64,000 nt of DNA from Branchipolynoe longqiensis (taxonomy: Eukaryota > Annelida > Polychaeta > Phyllodocida > Polynoidae), in assembly GCA_030323885.1 (NCBI GenBank), contig CM059203.1:1674001-1738000 (forward strand). The letters are read 5' to 3'. Below the pieces are notes generated by a model. The model searched no databases. It was given only the letters and a program-made list of their open reading frames with translations, and was not told the origin of the DNA. The stretch's first letter is position 1. Each line of letters begins with the position of its first letter. The position numbers were made by a program, and so were the translations under genes. This document shows, piece by piece, positions 31,513 through 41,324 of this stretch.

Positions 31513-31900
31513 CAGGTAGCTGACTTCTCGTAGTCAGAAGCTATTTATACGAAAGTAGGTCAACTGGCAACTGTCTGACTGATAGGGTCAAGGCCATTGC
31601 GGAGTTGAACGTTGGACAGTGCTGCAGCACCGATGCGGAAATCTACCACTCACCAGCTCACCCTTCATCCCTACCACGCAAGGCCACAAAGGTCACAAAG
31701 GTCACATCATCCTGCAGAACAGTTTGGTAAATTATCATTTGGTTCGCTTTGGGTGATTTTATTGGGGGTTTTGCGCCCTCGCAACTCTAAGGGCATACAA
31801 GAACGAGTGTTGATTTGACCGGTATTCACTATTGGTGGCTTTATAGTGCTGCCCCTCCTGGATATATCGCACTGGCATTCCATAGTCAGATTATCTTTAC
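31513..31900. other. Unidentified spacer
   Basis: No supported gene. A short direct repeat 'aaaggtcaca' (31688 and 31697) is present. Short frames here show no domain. Confidence 0.4.
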
Positions 31901-31914
31901 ATGTTTTATTCAAT

Positions 31915-32275
31915 TGGTTCCTTCCCTATCCTAATAATGCTGAGGGTCAGGAAAGGTAGCAACAAGTTTCAGTTTTACTTGTCCTTGGTTGGACTCGGCC
32001 GGGGATAGGACATATGGTCATTCTGACATATTTCTTTGGAGGAAACCTTCTGCCACCACATAGGCTACTAGTTCTGATAAGCAGCAAGGGGTCTTTTATA
32101 TGCACTTTCCCACAGACAGGACAGCAGATACCACAGTCTTTAATTAACCAGTTGTGGACCACTAGTTGATACATGACTATAAAGTCTCCATGAGTGTGCA
32201 CTCTCACAAATCGGGACCAATCCTGTTATAGCCTTAGATGTTGCAAGGATGTAAAACCCAAACAAACAAAGCGGA
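31915..32275. mobile_element. Composite of SINE type 1 and a mollusc-type SINE module
   Basis: 31920-31990 is a reversed body type 1 SINE 5' part ('ccctatcctaataatgctga' and 'ggttggactcggcc'). 32010-32170 is the reverse of the mollusc-type module ('tttggaggaaaccttctgcc', 'agcagcaaggggtcttttat', 'atgcactttcccacagacag'). 32175-32265 is a forward type 1 3' part ('gactataaagtctccatgag', 'cttagatgttgcaaggatgt'). It looks like several insertions superposed. Confidence 0.5.
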
Positions 32276-32293
32276 CTAAGCTTTCTGAATTGA

Positions 32294-32642
32294 AGTTGCA
32301 TAGTCCCATGGTTTTCAGTGCCTGTCATTTTTCTGAGATAGATATAGTGAATTGATTGTTATAATCGACCTTACTTTAGTTTGAAATATAACCTTTATAT
32401 TAAATGGCTAGCCTTTGAAATATTTTAAGTGTAAACATTTGAAATTAATTTTGGTAAGCACGCCAAAACTATGACACCGTAGGCTTTTGCAGTAACATAT
32501 TCGATTAAATTGTCTCAGTATTCCCTTCTATGTGGCAACAAATGCTTAATAAGTGCATCAGTATCTAAGCTAGATATGTAGAATGAAATCTAGATAATTG
32601 TTTTGGTTTTGAAAATTTGATGCTTCATCGGACTATGCAGCT
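32294..32642 (+). mobile_element. TTAA-type MITE
   Basis: The ends are AGTTGCATAGTCCCATGG and, reversed, AGCTGCATAGTCCGATG, next to TTGA (mutated) on the left and TTAA on the right. The interior is co-linear with 56933-57283. No coding capacity. Confidence 0.7.
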
Positions 32643-33039
32643 TTAAACACTAATCTGTGCGAACGCCAGCAATAAATAGTACACCACTAATAGCTCAGCG
32701 GACCAGACACTGACGTCTGTAGTTCATAAAGTAGACACCAGGGGGCTTTGACGTCTGAGGACGCGGCGGTACCAGATTGTCACATTTCCGCACATTGAGG
32801 CGGGACGCTTTTGAAGGCACAGCGACAACCTTAACAGTGCCCACACTGGAGGAGGTATGACGCGCATGTAGGACCTACATATTGACAAACACTAGAGCAG
32901 TCAAGGTGGGGAGGCAGACATACTGTCATAGGTAAGTAACGCAGTCAATTTTATTGTTGTAAATATAGTTTATTCATTAATTAAAAATCTGTACAATATA
33001 GGCTTATGTGCAGTCTAATATTGAGATCAGCAGCTTATA
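32643..33039. other. Unidentified spacer
   Basis: No gene is seen. It contains GC-richer DNA around 32740-32830 and an AT-rich stretch near 32950-33000. Confidence 0.35.
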
Positions 33040-33195
33040 GGCTGTGCTATGTGCTGTCCTGTCTGTGGAAAGTGCATATAAAAGACCCCTTAAATTGCTG
33101 CTTATCGGAAAGAGTATCCTATGTGGCGGCAGCAGGTTTCCTCTAAAGAAATGTGTCAGATGATAAAAATCAATGTGCTCTTGAGGCGTCGTTAA
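33040..33195 (+). mobile_element. Mollusc-type SINE 3' module, split by a TTAA MITE
   Basis: 'gtggaaagtgcatataaaag', 'gctgcttatcgg', 'cctatgtggcggcagcaggt', 'tgtgctc' and the tail 'cgtcgttaaa' match 40580-40760. The tail resumes after the MITE at 33352-33372 ('ttaaataaaacaaactttc'). Confidence 0.65.
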
Positions 33196-33351
33196 AGTTG
33201 CATAGTCCGATGAAAACACCAAAACCAAAACACAAGTTAGCCATTTAAATGAAAAGTTACTTCAAACTAATGTAACGTAGATCATAACGATCAGCATAAT
33301 GTATTTATCTCAGAAAATGGCAGAAACTCAAAAGCATCGGACTGTGCAACT
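33196..33351 (-). mobile_element. 156-bp TTAA MITE inserted in a SINE tail
   Basis: Exact TTAA at 33192-33195 and 33352-33355. The ends AGTTGCATAGTCCGATG and, reversed, AGTTGCACAGTCCGATG match the family. It is a shortened copy. Confidence 0.75.
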
Positions 33352-33440
33352 TTAAATAAAACAAACTTTCTTAAAATTAGATTCCTTTCAGAAATATGTG
33401 TTGAAATCAAGAACCTTGCCTGTGAATATTTCCACTTCAG

Positions 33441-33924
33441 ATTTTGCCCACTGTCACTGTGTCCACGTCAGGCTACGTCATGGATCTACTGTGGCTTCCC
33501 TACGTCATCCTGACGTTAGTTCTTATCGGACTCCTCGTCGCCTCCTTCGCGCACTTCCACTACACGTACAGGGACCGCTACATGAAGCGCAAACAGCTGA
33601 ATCGCGCGGTTAGCGCCCAGGAACTCGTCGTCTGCCAAAACGCCGCCAGGTTCGAGAACAATCCGCCAGACGGCGCCACCGAGGACAGCTCGAGAGCCAC
33701 TTCCGGTGGCAACATTGTTGCCAGTAATGGCCGAAAGACTATGTTGAGTTCGACGAGGAAGGACGTCAGCAGACAAACAACGATATTGAGCCGCAACAAG
33801 GTGGACGTGGAGTGGGTCGGGGGCTCCTCACTGTGCAACCAACAGACGGACAGCGTTGAGTGTTCCGACAGTGTGGAAACTCTGAAAATGGGTGAAGAGG
33901 TAGACGACGACATCATCAACGAGA
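33441..33924 (+). CDS. Candidate host exon: single-pass membrane protein, unknown
   Basis: This is the only stretch that looks like an ordinary host gene. An acceptor-like 'tatttccacttcag' ends at 33440 and a consensus donor GA|GTAAGT follows the exon at 33925. The first ATG is at 33480. From it the protein begins with a hydrophobic segment (residues about 3-25, 'LLWLPYVILTLVLIGLLVAS'), then a basic juxtamembrane 'YRDRYMKRKQ', then a polar Ser/Asp-rich tail ending in an acidic 'EEVDDDIINE'. Open frame continues upstream of the ATG to the acceptor, so the exon could be internal. Splicing would leave phase 1. Topology by the positive-inside rule suggests the N-terminus outside. No family is recognised and no neighbouring exon was found. 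Confidence 0.5.
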
Positions 33925-33959
33925 GTAAGTTACTTATTTAATAAGTAGGGCCTATTATA

Positions 33960-34190
33960 TCCCAGTCAACAATTTCAGGTCAGCATGACATCACAGTGAT
34001 ATCACACAAACCTCATGGAGAGGTCACAGGGTGAGGTCAGAGTGACCTCAAATTGAAACATCACATTGACCTCACAGTGACCTCACACTGTGACATCACA
34101 ATAACCTCACACAATTCTCACACCGTGGCATCACAATAACCTCACACATTTATCACACCGCAACATCACAATAACCTCACACAACATGGA
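33960..34190 (+). repeat. Minisatellite of CCTCACA/CATCACA words
   Basis: Repeats such as 'catcacaataacctcacaca' occur at about 24-40-bp intervals from 33985 to 34185, directly after the candidate exon's donor site and therefore probably intronic. Confidence 0.65.
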
Positions 34191-35019
34191 TCAAGGAATC
34201 TAACATGTGCGCGCGAGTCATTGGGCTATACGAAACCCAAAGGCGCAATGAGAGTGATCCGCGCATGACGTCGCCCTCCCCAGCCGCGTCAAAACGGTCG
34301 GGTGGGCCGGACGCGCGGCGCACTGCCGGCCCGTCTTGACCGCCACGTCGGTAAGGCGGAGCAGGAGCGTACATGTTGGGACCCAAAAGATGGTGAACTA
34401 TGCCTCAGGGGTGAAAGATCTCCGCGATTCCGCGGATTTCCTGGATTTTTCAATCCTGCAGCACCATCACCATATACTAATATGTGGTGCAGACGCCGCA
34501 GCACTATCAGCTTATACTACTAACACATGCTGCAAAAGTCACAGCACTATCAGCATATATACCAATATATATAAAACCTGACTTCTGGAAATTGTCCGCA
34601 ATTCCCTGACAATGCTAAACCTATGGGAGAATATCCGTATTTCCCCTTTTTTCCCCAGAGTCCACTTTCATCCCTAATGCCTGGGTAGGGCCTATCTTAG
34701 TATCTATAAAACTTAAAAGAGTAGGCCTAAGTACCGACCCAGAGTGACAGTGAGTTACTTAGCAAATTAAAGGAGGGCTGTAAGTTGTAATGTAACCAAC
34801 ACAACTAAATTTATTCATATTTATTATGATCAATTATAATCAAGCGTGATACATTAATAAACCTACCTGGATAGACCACACAAGTTGAGAACTGAAATAA
34901 ATACATAATCCCAAACTACTCCCTTTCCTCTCCCTCTCTGAAATCCCCCTGGCAAAAAGAGTAAAAGAAGTAACAACTATCAAAGTATACCCACCAGCCT
35001 ATAACACCTGACTAAACCA
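34191..35019. other. Spacer with short 'gcagcac(c/t)atcag' repeats
   Basis: Around 34458-34560, 'cagcaccatcaccatatact', 'gcagcactatcagcttatac' and 'cagcactatcagcatatat' form a short imperfect tandem. No gene is supported elsewhere. Confidence 0.4.
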
Positions 35020-35325
35020 ATCGGTCGTAATGCGAAGCATTACGTTTGATGCGAGGAGAGGAAGAGACCCTCCCCCCGCCCCGCGCTGTCGCGCTGCTTT
35101 CTCACCTCGGCAGACGGCGCGGCGCGCCGCCCCCTCCCCCGCCCTCCGCGTCGCGCGGCGCTCACGCCTCGCCCGACGCCGCTGCTCGCCACCTGTCGCC
35201 CTCCCCCGGGCCGGCAGCTTTCACACTCACCTGCTGTCGCCCCTCCCTCTCCCCTTATAAGGCCGCCCCCTGGCCTCCCTCAGGCACTCGCCCTCCTGCC
35301 GCCTCCCAGATCTCTCCTTTCTTCA
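35020..35325 (+). repeat. A1 repeat with terminal palindrome and promoter
   Basis: It starts with the palindrome GTAATGC-GAA-GCATTAC (35027-35043), is strongly C-rich, and contains CTTATAAGG at 35254-35262. It differs from A2 by a C/T change just after the palindrome. Confidence 0.8.
35254..35262 (+). promoter_or_regulatory. TATA box of the gag-only element
   Basis: CTTATAAGG sits about 107 bp before the gag ATG and recurs at the same place in A2 and, as 'cttatag' or 'cttataa', in the mini elements at 38409-38605 and 48650-48832. Its conservation across copies supports a real promoter. Confidence 0.55.
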
Positions 35326-35368
35326 TTTGGCTCTCCACCTCGGACCTCTGCCCCACCACAGCTGCAGC

Positions 35369-36502
35369 ATGCCTCAAGGGAAAGGACGTGGACGAAAGGG
35401 CTCCCGGGCCGCCCCCCGCACCCCGGGGCCCTCTCCAACTCCCAGGAGGGACGAGTCGCCGGCCTCCGCCTCGGCATCTCCCGCGGCGACCTCGGGCCCC
35501 GCCTCGGGCTCCGAGATCTCCCTAGTCCTGGAGGCTCTCCAGCGCATCCAGCTGGAGCATCGCCAAGCCACCGCCGACATCCACGCCCGGATCGACTCCC
35601 TGGGCACCGGGGAGGCCCCGACAACTCGGGCGCCTGCCACCACCATGGCCCGGCCCCGGCCGCCACCTCAGGCGACCCCACCGGGGGCCGCGCACCCGGA
35701 ATACGAGAGGTACCGCCACCTCTCCCAAGCCCCCCCCATCACCTCGCCACCCCACCAGGAGGAGCGGACCCGATACACCCCCGCCTCCGCGGCCGACGCC
35801 GTCCGGGACATCCTGGCATCCGCCGAGGCGCGGCACTGCACCAGGCGCCAAGGGATCCCGGCCAGCTACATCTTCCCCTCCGACCTGGTGAAGCGAGGGC
35901 CCGAGAGGAAGCCGGTGAAGAGGGGGGAGGCGACGAAGGACGAATATACCCTCGCCCTCCTCACCCTCATCGACCACCCCGACTTCCCCGCCCACTCCGC
36001 CCAGGGACTCCACCACCACCACCTCACAGTCTGCCGGGATAACCTGATTTACCCCTGGGCAACCGTCCGCCGGTACTCCGAGACCGTGTTTACAGCGATC
36101 GCGGACGGAACCCTCCCCCAGGGGTGGCATGACCCGGTGGCCCTCAACCTCATGAGGCTAGACTGCCTGGCCATGCCCGAGGAGCAAGCCACCGCCGCCC
36201 CTGCCCGCCTACCCGACCCTCTCCACCGAGGCGCCCACCTCCCCCGACCTCAAGCTGACGCCCACGCCACCTACGACAGGGAGACCCACGGCGCCCGTTG
36301 CCCGGCCTGGAACCGCGCCCCCGCCTCGTGCGATCGGGCCCGCCTCGGGGAGGCCCACGGTGAGGCGGGGGACACGCGCCGTCACGTCTGCGCATACTGC
36401 GCCAATGTGAGGCGCCTCTTCACCATGCACAGCGAGGCCGACTGCATCACGAAACAAACCCGTGAGCGCCAGACCCCCCCCACCACCTCGGCGGATTTTT
36501 GA
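35369..36502 (+). CDS. Gag-like protein of a Ngaro/DIRS-type element
   Basis: 377 residues from the ATG at 35369. An N-terminal basic, Pro/Ala/Ser-rich region (about 1-55) is followed by a helix near 60-95 ('LVLEALQRIQLEHRQATADI', a likely coiled coil) and a Pro-rich linker. A folded-looking middle (about 150-270) includes 'GIPASYIFPSDLVKRGP' and 'NLIYPWATVRRYSETVF'. The C-terminus has 'CPAWN', then 'RHVCAYC' (341-344), His354 and Cys359, a C-x2-C-x9-H-x4-C arrangement resembling the Cys/His motif of DIRS/Ngaro Gag proteins but with wider spacing. It would coat the RNA and form particles. No stop interrupts it, unlike the other retroelement genes here. Confidence 0.65.
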   Translation: MPQGKGRGRKGSRAAPRTPGPSPTPRRDESPASASASPAATSGPASGSEISLVLEALQRIQLEHRQATADIHARIDSLGTGEAPTTRAPATTMARPRPPPQATPPGAAHPEYERYRHLSQAPPITSPPHQEERTRYTPASAADAVRDILASAEARHCTRRQGIPASYIFPSDLVKRGPERKPVKRGEATKDEYTLALLTLIDHPDFPAHSAQGLHHHHLTVCRDNLIYPWATVRRYSETVFTAIADGTLPQGWHDPVALNLMRLDCLAMPEEQATAAPARLPDPLHRGAHLPRPQADAHATYDRETHGARCPAWNRAPASCDRARLGEAHGEAGDTRRHVCAYCANVRRLFTMHSEADCITKQTRERQTPPTTSADF

Positions 36503-37060
36503 TCCGCCGGCCTCCCCCCGGCCGGCCCGGGGGGACCCCTCCGGCGCCTCACCCTCACCACTGCCGACAGCCCCGCAAGCCCCGCCGACAACCTCCCAGC
36601 GACCATCGAACGCAGCGCCGCCAAGTCCCAGCCGAGGATCATCACCTCGGGCATCACACCTCGGACCGCATCCCAGCCCAGCCTCAGGAGGAACCCTCTG
36701 CCACCGATCCTCACGACACCGCCTTCAACACCGCCGCCCAGACCCCGACCACCACCCCACCCAGCCCCGAGGACTTCGCTGCCCCCCTGCTCGACCCTCA
36801 TCGGACCTCCTCACCGGATCCCGCCAAGGAGCGGGCCTCCCCCTTTTTGGCCGCTCTCCCTGTCGACGCAGGCCCGGGACACTCCCCGCCCCGAGAGGGA
36901 GCCTGACCCCCGACACGGCCCACCTCTCGGCCGGCCCGTCCCACCTGCTCCGCCTCGGGCGCGCCGCCAGCCCTCTCCGCCCAGACCTTCACCTCCGGAC
37001 CCCCGCCTCTGGCGCCCCGGCCCTCCGCCTCGGGCGCGCCTCGAGCCCTCCCCTACTTTT
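36503..37060 (+). other. Pro-rich residual coding sequence between gag and B1
   Basis: GC-rich DNA with an overlapping 213-codon Pro/Arg/Ser-rich frame (36462-37103) that shows no domain. It may be what remains of the start of the pol gene after an internal deletion, or simply GC-rich open sequence. Confidence 0.35.
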
Positions 37061-37264
37061 GGTGGAGGGCTCCTCGGCACCCCCTCACTCCACTGACATT
37101 TGAACTCTGTTCCTATATTTACTCCGCTCTTCATTTATTTTATCCTTCATATTTACTTCTTTCCTCGTTTACCCTGTTTACCCTGTATGCCCTGTATGTT
37201 TTCTGAGGCGAAAATAAAAACCTTTTATTTCCACCCCCGCCTCCTCTCTTCCTTTTCGCGCATC
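37061..37264 (+). repeat. B1 repeat with polyadenylation signal
   Basis: It is identical to 37609-37812 as far as can be read. AATAAA at 37213-37218 could end the gag transcript. Confidence 0.8.
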
Positions 37265-37567
37265 GGTCGTAATGCGAAGCATTATGTTTGATGCGAGGAG
37301 AGGAAGAGACCCTCCCCCCGCCCCGCGCTGTCGCGCTGCTTTCTCACCTCGGCAGACGGCGCGGCGCGCCGCCCCCTCCCCCGCCCTCCGCGTCGCGCGG
37401 CGCTCACGCCTCGCCCGACGCCGCTGCTCGCCACCTGTCGCCCTCCCCCGGGCCGGCAGCTTTCACACTCACCTGCTGTCGCCCCTCCCTCTCCCCTTAT
37501 AAGGCCGCCCCCTGGCCTCCCTCAGGCACTCGCCCTCCTGCCGCCTCCCAGATCTCTCCTTTCTTCA
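37262..37567 (+). repeat. A2 repeat of the gag-only element
   Basis: Second copy of the 306-bp A repeat, beginning directly at the end of B1 with a 3-bp ATC overlap. It is followed by 41 bp not present in A1-gag, then B2. Confidence 0.8.
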
Positions 37568-37608
37568 CCACCCACCCACCCTACACTCCTCCTACCTTCT
37601 CTTCCTCC

Positions 37609-37812
37609 GGTGGAGGGCTCCTCGGCACCCCCTCACTCCACTGACATTTGAACTCTGTTCCTATATTTACTCCGCTCTTCATTTATTTTATCCTTCATAT
37701 TTACTTCTTTCCTCGTTTACCCTGTTTACCCTGTATGCCCTGTATGTTTTCTGAGGCGAAAATAAAAACCTTTTATTTCCACCCCCGCCTCCTCTCTTCC
37801 TTTTCGCGCATC
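37609..37812 (+). repeat. B2 repeat, right end of the gag-only element
   Basis: Second copy of the 204-bp B repeat, ending 'ttttcgcgcatc'; the final ATC is shared with the flank. Confidence 0.8.
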
Positions 37813-38019
37813 AAACATTCCTACCGACAAAGCTAGAGTTGACCAAGACAATTTAATTGAATCATGCAACCATTATTTGCATAATCCGAAATCCACTACT
37901 ACCTGTATCAGCAAGTCATGGCTCATGCCCATTATATTAATGTCTCATCAAATCACTGATATAGTCTAAAGGTAAATGGCTATTCTCCATTATACATGTG
38001 CAAAATATATTTGTAATGC

Positions 38020-38190
38020 GGTTGCTCTCATACCATGTCTATGTGGTGTGGGAGGTTAAAAATCCCTTGGGTCGGTAAAAGTGTAGGCTCGGGCTTTCTA
38101 TTGACCAGCAGTGGAATGAGGAAGACCGGTCGTCTATGACTGAAATTAACCCTGCTTAAACAACTAATGGACCAAACAAAAAAAGAAAAA
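38020..38190 (+). mobile_element. SINE type 2, 3' portion
   Basis: It runs from 'ggttgctctcataccatgtc' to the A-rich tail, with 'ttaaaaatcccttgggtcgg', 'aagtgtaggctcgggctttc' and 'accagcagtgga'. It lacks the tRNA-like head. Confidence 0.7.
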
Positions 38191-38408
38191 AAGCCTTCTA
38201 TTGTCTATATTCTTCATACCATCTCATCATCTCATCCATAAATAGTTCATATGCACTATAATTGTTAAGGCTGGAAGACCAGCGCCTCGGTGCTGAAAAA
38301 AGATATTATTCAACTGGAATAACAAATTTGAACACAAAAAAACCTGTGACTAATGATTCTTTGTATAGCATGAAACAAGATCAGGGTCTGTACGTTGTAT
38401 GGCCAATT

Positions 38409-38605
38409 GGTCGTAATGCTCGCATTGCGGTTGATGCGAGGCAGGGAAGAACCCCCCCCCCCCCCCCTTCCGGTCCTCCCTCGGCCGTTGGCCCTTACGC
38501 AATCTCCCGCCATTTCTTCCCTTATAGCCAGCCCCTCCGGCCCCATCAAGCCAGTCGCCCGCCCGCCTCCAGCCACGCTACTCCTCCAGCACCCTTTTTT
38601 CCGCA
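38409..38605 (+). mobile_element. About 195-bp mini element of the A-repeat type
   Basis: It starts 'ggtcGTAATGC-TC-GCATTGC' then 'ggttgatgcgagg', the head found in A1 at 35023. C runs and 'cttatag' follow, and it ends 'agcacccttttttccgcagg'. It lacks any gene or B repeat. It directly abuts the left end of the next MITE. Confidence 0.6.
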
Positions 38606-38607
38606 GG

Positions 38608-39137
38608 CCTCTCCTCACACTACAACGTATCTCGCCGGCGAGCCGCCAACGCACCAAAAAGTCGAGAAACGTCAAACTTTTTGGCGAGGTGGGAAAAGGT
38701 TTGACGTCAGGGCAGCGTGTTAGTAGTGCGCGGCCAACGTGTGTCGACACGTGGCGAAAAAAACCAAAAAGAGGTTGGCGCGCCGTCCTGATATCACCTT
38801 AGATGTAGCTAGGATGTAAAACAACAAGGCAACAATTTGGCACAACGTGTAGGAACGACCGTCAAGCGCGCGCAGCGTGTGCATACCGTTCACATAACGT
38901 TATTCCAGTGCATCCAACGGACTTCGATGTGCGCCTAACGTATCCATAATGTCCGCAACCACACATTCACGTGCGTTGTCGGTCGTCGAAAGTTTTGTGC
39001 ATGCGCCGACCGACCGTTGACGTCCATGAACGTGTACCGACATGTACCAACACACGCGTAATGCTTCACGGCGTCTCACCAAAAACTGACATACATCGAC
39101 GCACATTAGAGAGAAGCGTCGTAGTGTGACAGCCCCA
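38608..39137. mobile_element. Harbinger-type MITE, CGTCG/ACGTG-word family
   Basis: The right end reversed reads GGGGCTGTCACACTACGACG then 'cttctctc'. The left end is slightly truncated (TCACACTACAACG then 'tatctc'). The interior is rich in 'acgt', 'cgtcg', 'gccaacg' and 'gcgcgc' words. No open frame is meaningful. Confidence 0.6.
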
Positions 39138-39345
39138 TTAGAACGGTCTGAGACTGAGTCCCTCTGGCCTGCCACACCCCCTTCCAGGACCCAGCTGATC
39201 CCTGTATCAACTATCATACCACTGATAGGTGACACCAAACGCAGTGTTTTCTGGGCCGTACAAGTTAGTCCACCATTATCTGCTGACAGTACTAGTAATG
39301 TTACTACTTCCACCATGAAGGTTCTAGAACTTATTTATCACACAA
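39138..39345. other. Short spacer
   Basis: No feature is recognised. Confidence 0.35.
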
Positions 39346-39966
39346 TGCTATTGTGGTAGGGGTGATGAAAATGGGAAATATTGCGCCGAGAGCGGGACTC
39401 GAACCCACATCTCTTTGCATTCCAGGCCAGTGTGCTAACCATTACATGGTCACGGCAACCAGTGTCGTGGGGGTGATGAAAATGGGAAATATTGCGCCTA
39501 GAGCGGGACTCGAACCCACATCTCTTTGCATTCCGGGCCAGTGTGCTAACCATTACACCACCGAGGCTCCCTGATGTCACCACACTACCCACGCCTACCT
39601 GTCTATGCGGCTCCTTGCCTGAGAGGTCAGTGCAGACCACTACACTCGTACCCCTGGAATTGTAAGTCTTTTAATGGTTACAATTACATACATACAGGCA
39701 ATGCACTAACACATACATACACAGGGTAGGTTCAACAAATATACAGCGCATAGCTTGTACAGGATCATGGTCAGGGCAACCAGTGTCGTGGGGGTGAGGA
39801 AAATGGGAAATATTGCGCCTAGAGTGGCACTCGAACCCACATCTCTTTGCATTCCGGGCCAGTGTGCTAACCATTACACCACCTAGGCTCACTGATGTCA
39901 CCACACTACCGATGCCTACCTGTCTATGCGACTCCTTGCCTGAGAGATCAGTGCAGACCACTAAAC
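39346..39966 (-). mobile_element. Array of tRNA-like SINE units
   Basis: Three tRNA-like units lie on the - strand, with B-box 'gtgggttcgagtcccgctct' and A-box-like 'taatggttagcacactgg'. Heads are at about 39385-39440, 39505-39560 and 39825-39880. 'gatgaaaatgggaaatattg' lies beside each, and 'ctacctgtctatgcg' with 'ctccttgcctgagag' beside two of them. A functional tRNA is unlikely because the anticodon stem does not pair. Confidence 0.65.
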
Positions 39967-40534
39967 TATTAACAGACAGGCCAAATCTTTTGGATGGCAA
40001 TCTGTATTTTTCACCTAAAATCCGGTATGAATCTGTATCACATAATAATTCATATACATATGTCCCACACAGGCCTACCATAAAAACATGTGAATACATT
40101 TACATAATTGTATTACTCAAGCATTATATACAACAGACTACATTACATTCGCATACAACATTCATCACTGTGGCTGAACATCAGCTGCGTGAGTCACTGA
40201 TTTTGCAAGTCTCCGCATCTCTTGCATTGAAGGTATGCAATGTGATTACACATTTTCGTTTCCATAAATTTAACTAAAGATCCGTATCAAAATGGATGGC
40301 CACATCACTAAAAATAACACCAAAATCCGTATCGGATACGTTTAACTCGTATCATGTGGCGTGTATGTATTAATCTAGACATATTCACTCTGCGTCTTTC
40401 TCTAAATTGATAACAGTAGATTAATATTATCCTAAGTGTGAGAAAACCAATTTAAATGTACTACTTAACCAGTACTTTGATCGAATTGACTTGGCCAATA
40501 TTCTACTCACCCACCACTTTGATTAGTACTAATA
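39967..40534. other. Unidentified AT-rich spacer
   Basis: No gene or repeat family is recognised. Confidence 0.4.
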
Positions 40535-40770
40535 GTAGTCAACCAGTGGTCCACAACTGTTTCATCAAAGACTATGGTATGTGCTGTTCTATCTGTGGGA
40601 ACGTGCATATAAAAGGCCCCCTTGCTGCTTATTGGAAAGAGTAGCCTATGTGGTAGAAGCAGGCTTCCTCCAAAGAAATATGTCAGAATATCCATATATT
40701 TGACGTCCAATAACCTATGATAAAAATCAATGTGCTCTAGAGGCATCATTAAATAAAACAAGATTTTGAT
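40535..40770 (+). mobile_element. Mollusc-type SINE 3' module
   Basis: Co-linear with 33040-33195: 'gtgctgttctatctgtggga', 'gtgcatataaaaggccccc', 'cttgctgcttattggaaaga', 'aaatatgtcagaatatccat' and the terminal 'caatgtgctctag' with 'cattaaataaaac'. I associate this tail with abundant SINEs of marine molluscs. Confidence 0.6.
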
Positions 40771-40919
40771 TAGTAGAAGTGTCACCGATATGACGTACCC
40801 AATAGTTTGACTAGAAGTGAAGTTACTTGCACAAAGTATAGTGTCAGTTCTTCAGGTTATAAAGCTTTCACTTCCATTCAATAAACAGTCCGAGAGGTGA
40901 ACCGACACTTAGACAAATT

Positions 40920-41145
40920 AGATTGTTTGTTTGTTGTTGTATTACATCCTAGCAACATCTAAAGTCATATCAGGACGGGTACCGACTTGTGACAGTCCAC
41001 ACTCATGGTGATTTTATAGTGCTGCCCCACTTGGCAACCAGGCCACCAGCACTATGACCTGATATCCCACTCAGTGACATTATCCTGACACTGAGCTAAC
41101 CAGTCCTTGCCGTATCCTAATAATGAAGTAGTATACCAACATTTT
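40920..41145 (-). mobile_element. SINE type 1, 5'-truncated
   Basis: The reverse strand reads the type 1 body from 'aataatgaa..' through 'ggactggttagctcagtgtc', 'tggtgctggtggcctgg', 'tataaaatcaccatgagtgt' and 'tcctgatatgac', ending in 'aacaacaaac'. No head is present. Confidence 0.7.
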
Positions 41146-41324
41146 ACATAAGTACTTTGACAAGAAATGTCTAAATGCCGCTTCTAGTAGAAGAGCAATG
41201 TCAGTATCGCCTATGTGAGTTACCAAGTACTAAGTATGAACTGTGACTTGTGTAACTTATGCAATTACTATAAGTGTATGATATAATTACCCACACTTTA
41301 GCTAAGTGTTAACTTATGTAATAC

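Larger units (their letters stand above)
35020..37812 (+). mobile_element. Complete gag-only retroelement with split direct repeats (A1-gag-B1-A2-B2)
   Basis: A1 (35020-35325) and A2 (37262-37567) are 306 bp each with about one difference. B1 (37061-37264) and B2 (37609-37812) are 204 bp each and appear identical; B1 overlaps A2 by the trinucleotide ATC. This split arrangement is diagnostic of Ngaro-type tyrosine-recombinase retroelements. Only a gag-like gene is present, with no reverse transcriptase or recombinase, so the element is non-autonomous. ATC at both outer ends joins the flanks as 'aaaccaATCaaacattcc', with no duplicated target, as expected for recombinase-mediated insertion. Near-identity of the repeats implies recent activity. 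Confidence 0.75.

Noticed and set aside
36462..37103. 213-codon Pro/Arg/Ser-rich protein overlapping gag
   Set aside because: The sequence is very GC-rich, so long chance frames are expected on both strands. No domain was seen and the frame runs into the B repeat.
35022..37812. LTR retrotransposon reading of the gag-only element
   Set aside because: The left copy has only the A half of the right-hand A2-B2 block, and the B half lies before A2. True LTRs would be identical continuous blocks, and there is no 4-6-bp target duplication.
39346..39900. Functional tRNA genes on the - strand
   Set aside because: A and B boxes are good and the acceptor arm nearly pairs, but the anticodon arm does not fold. 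The units are part of a repeated block, so they are SINE heads.
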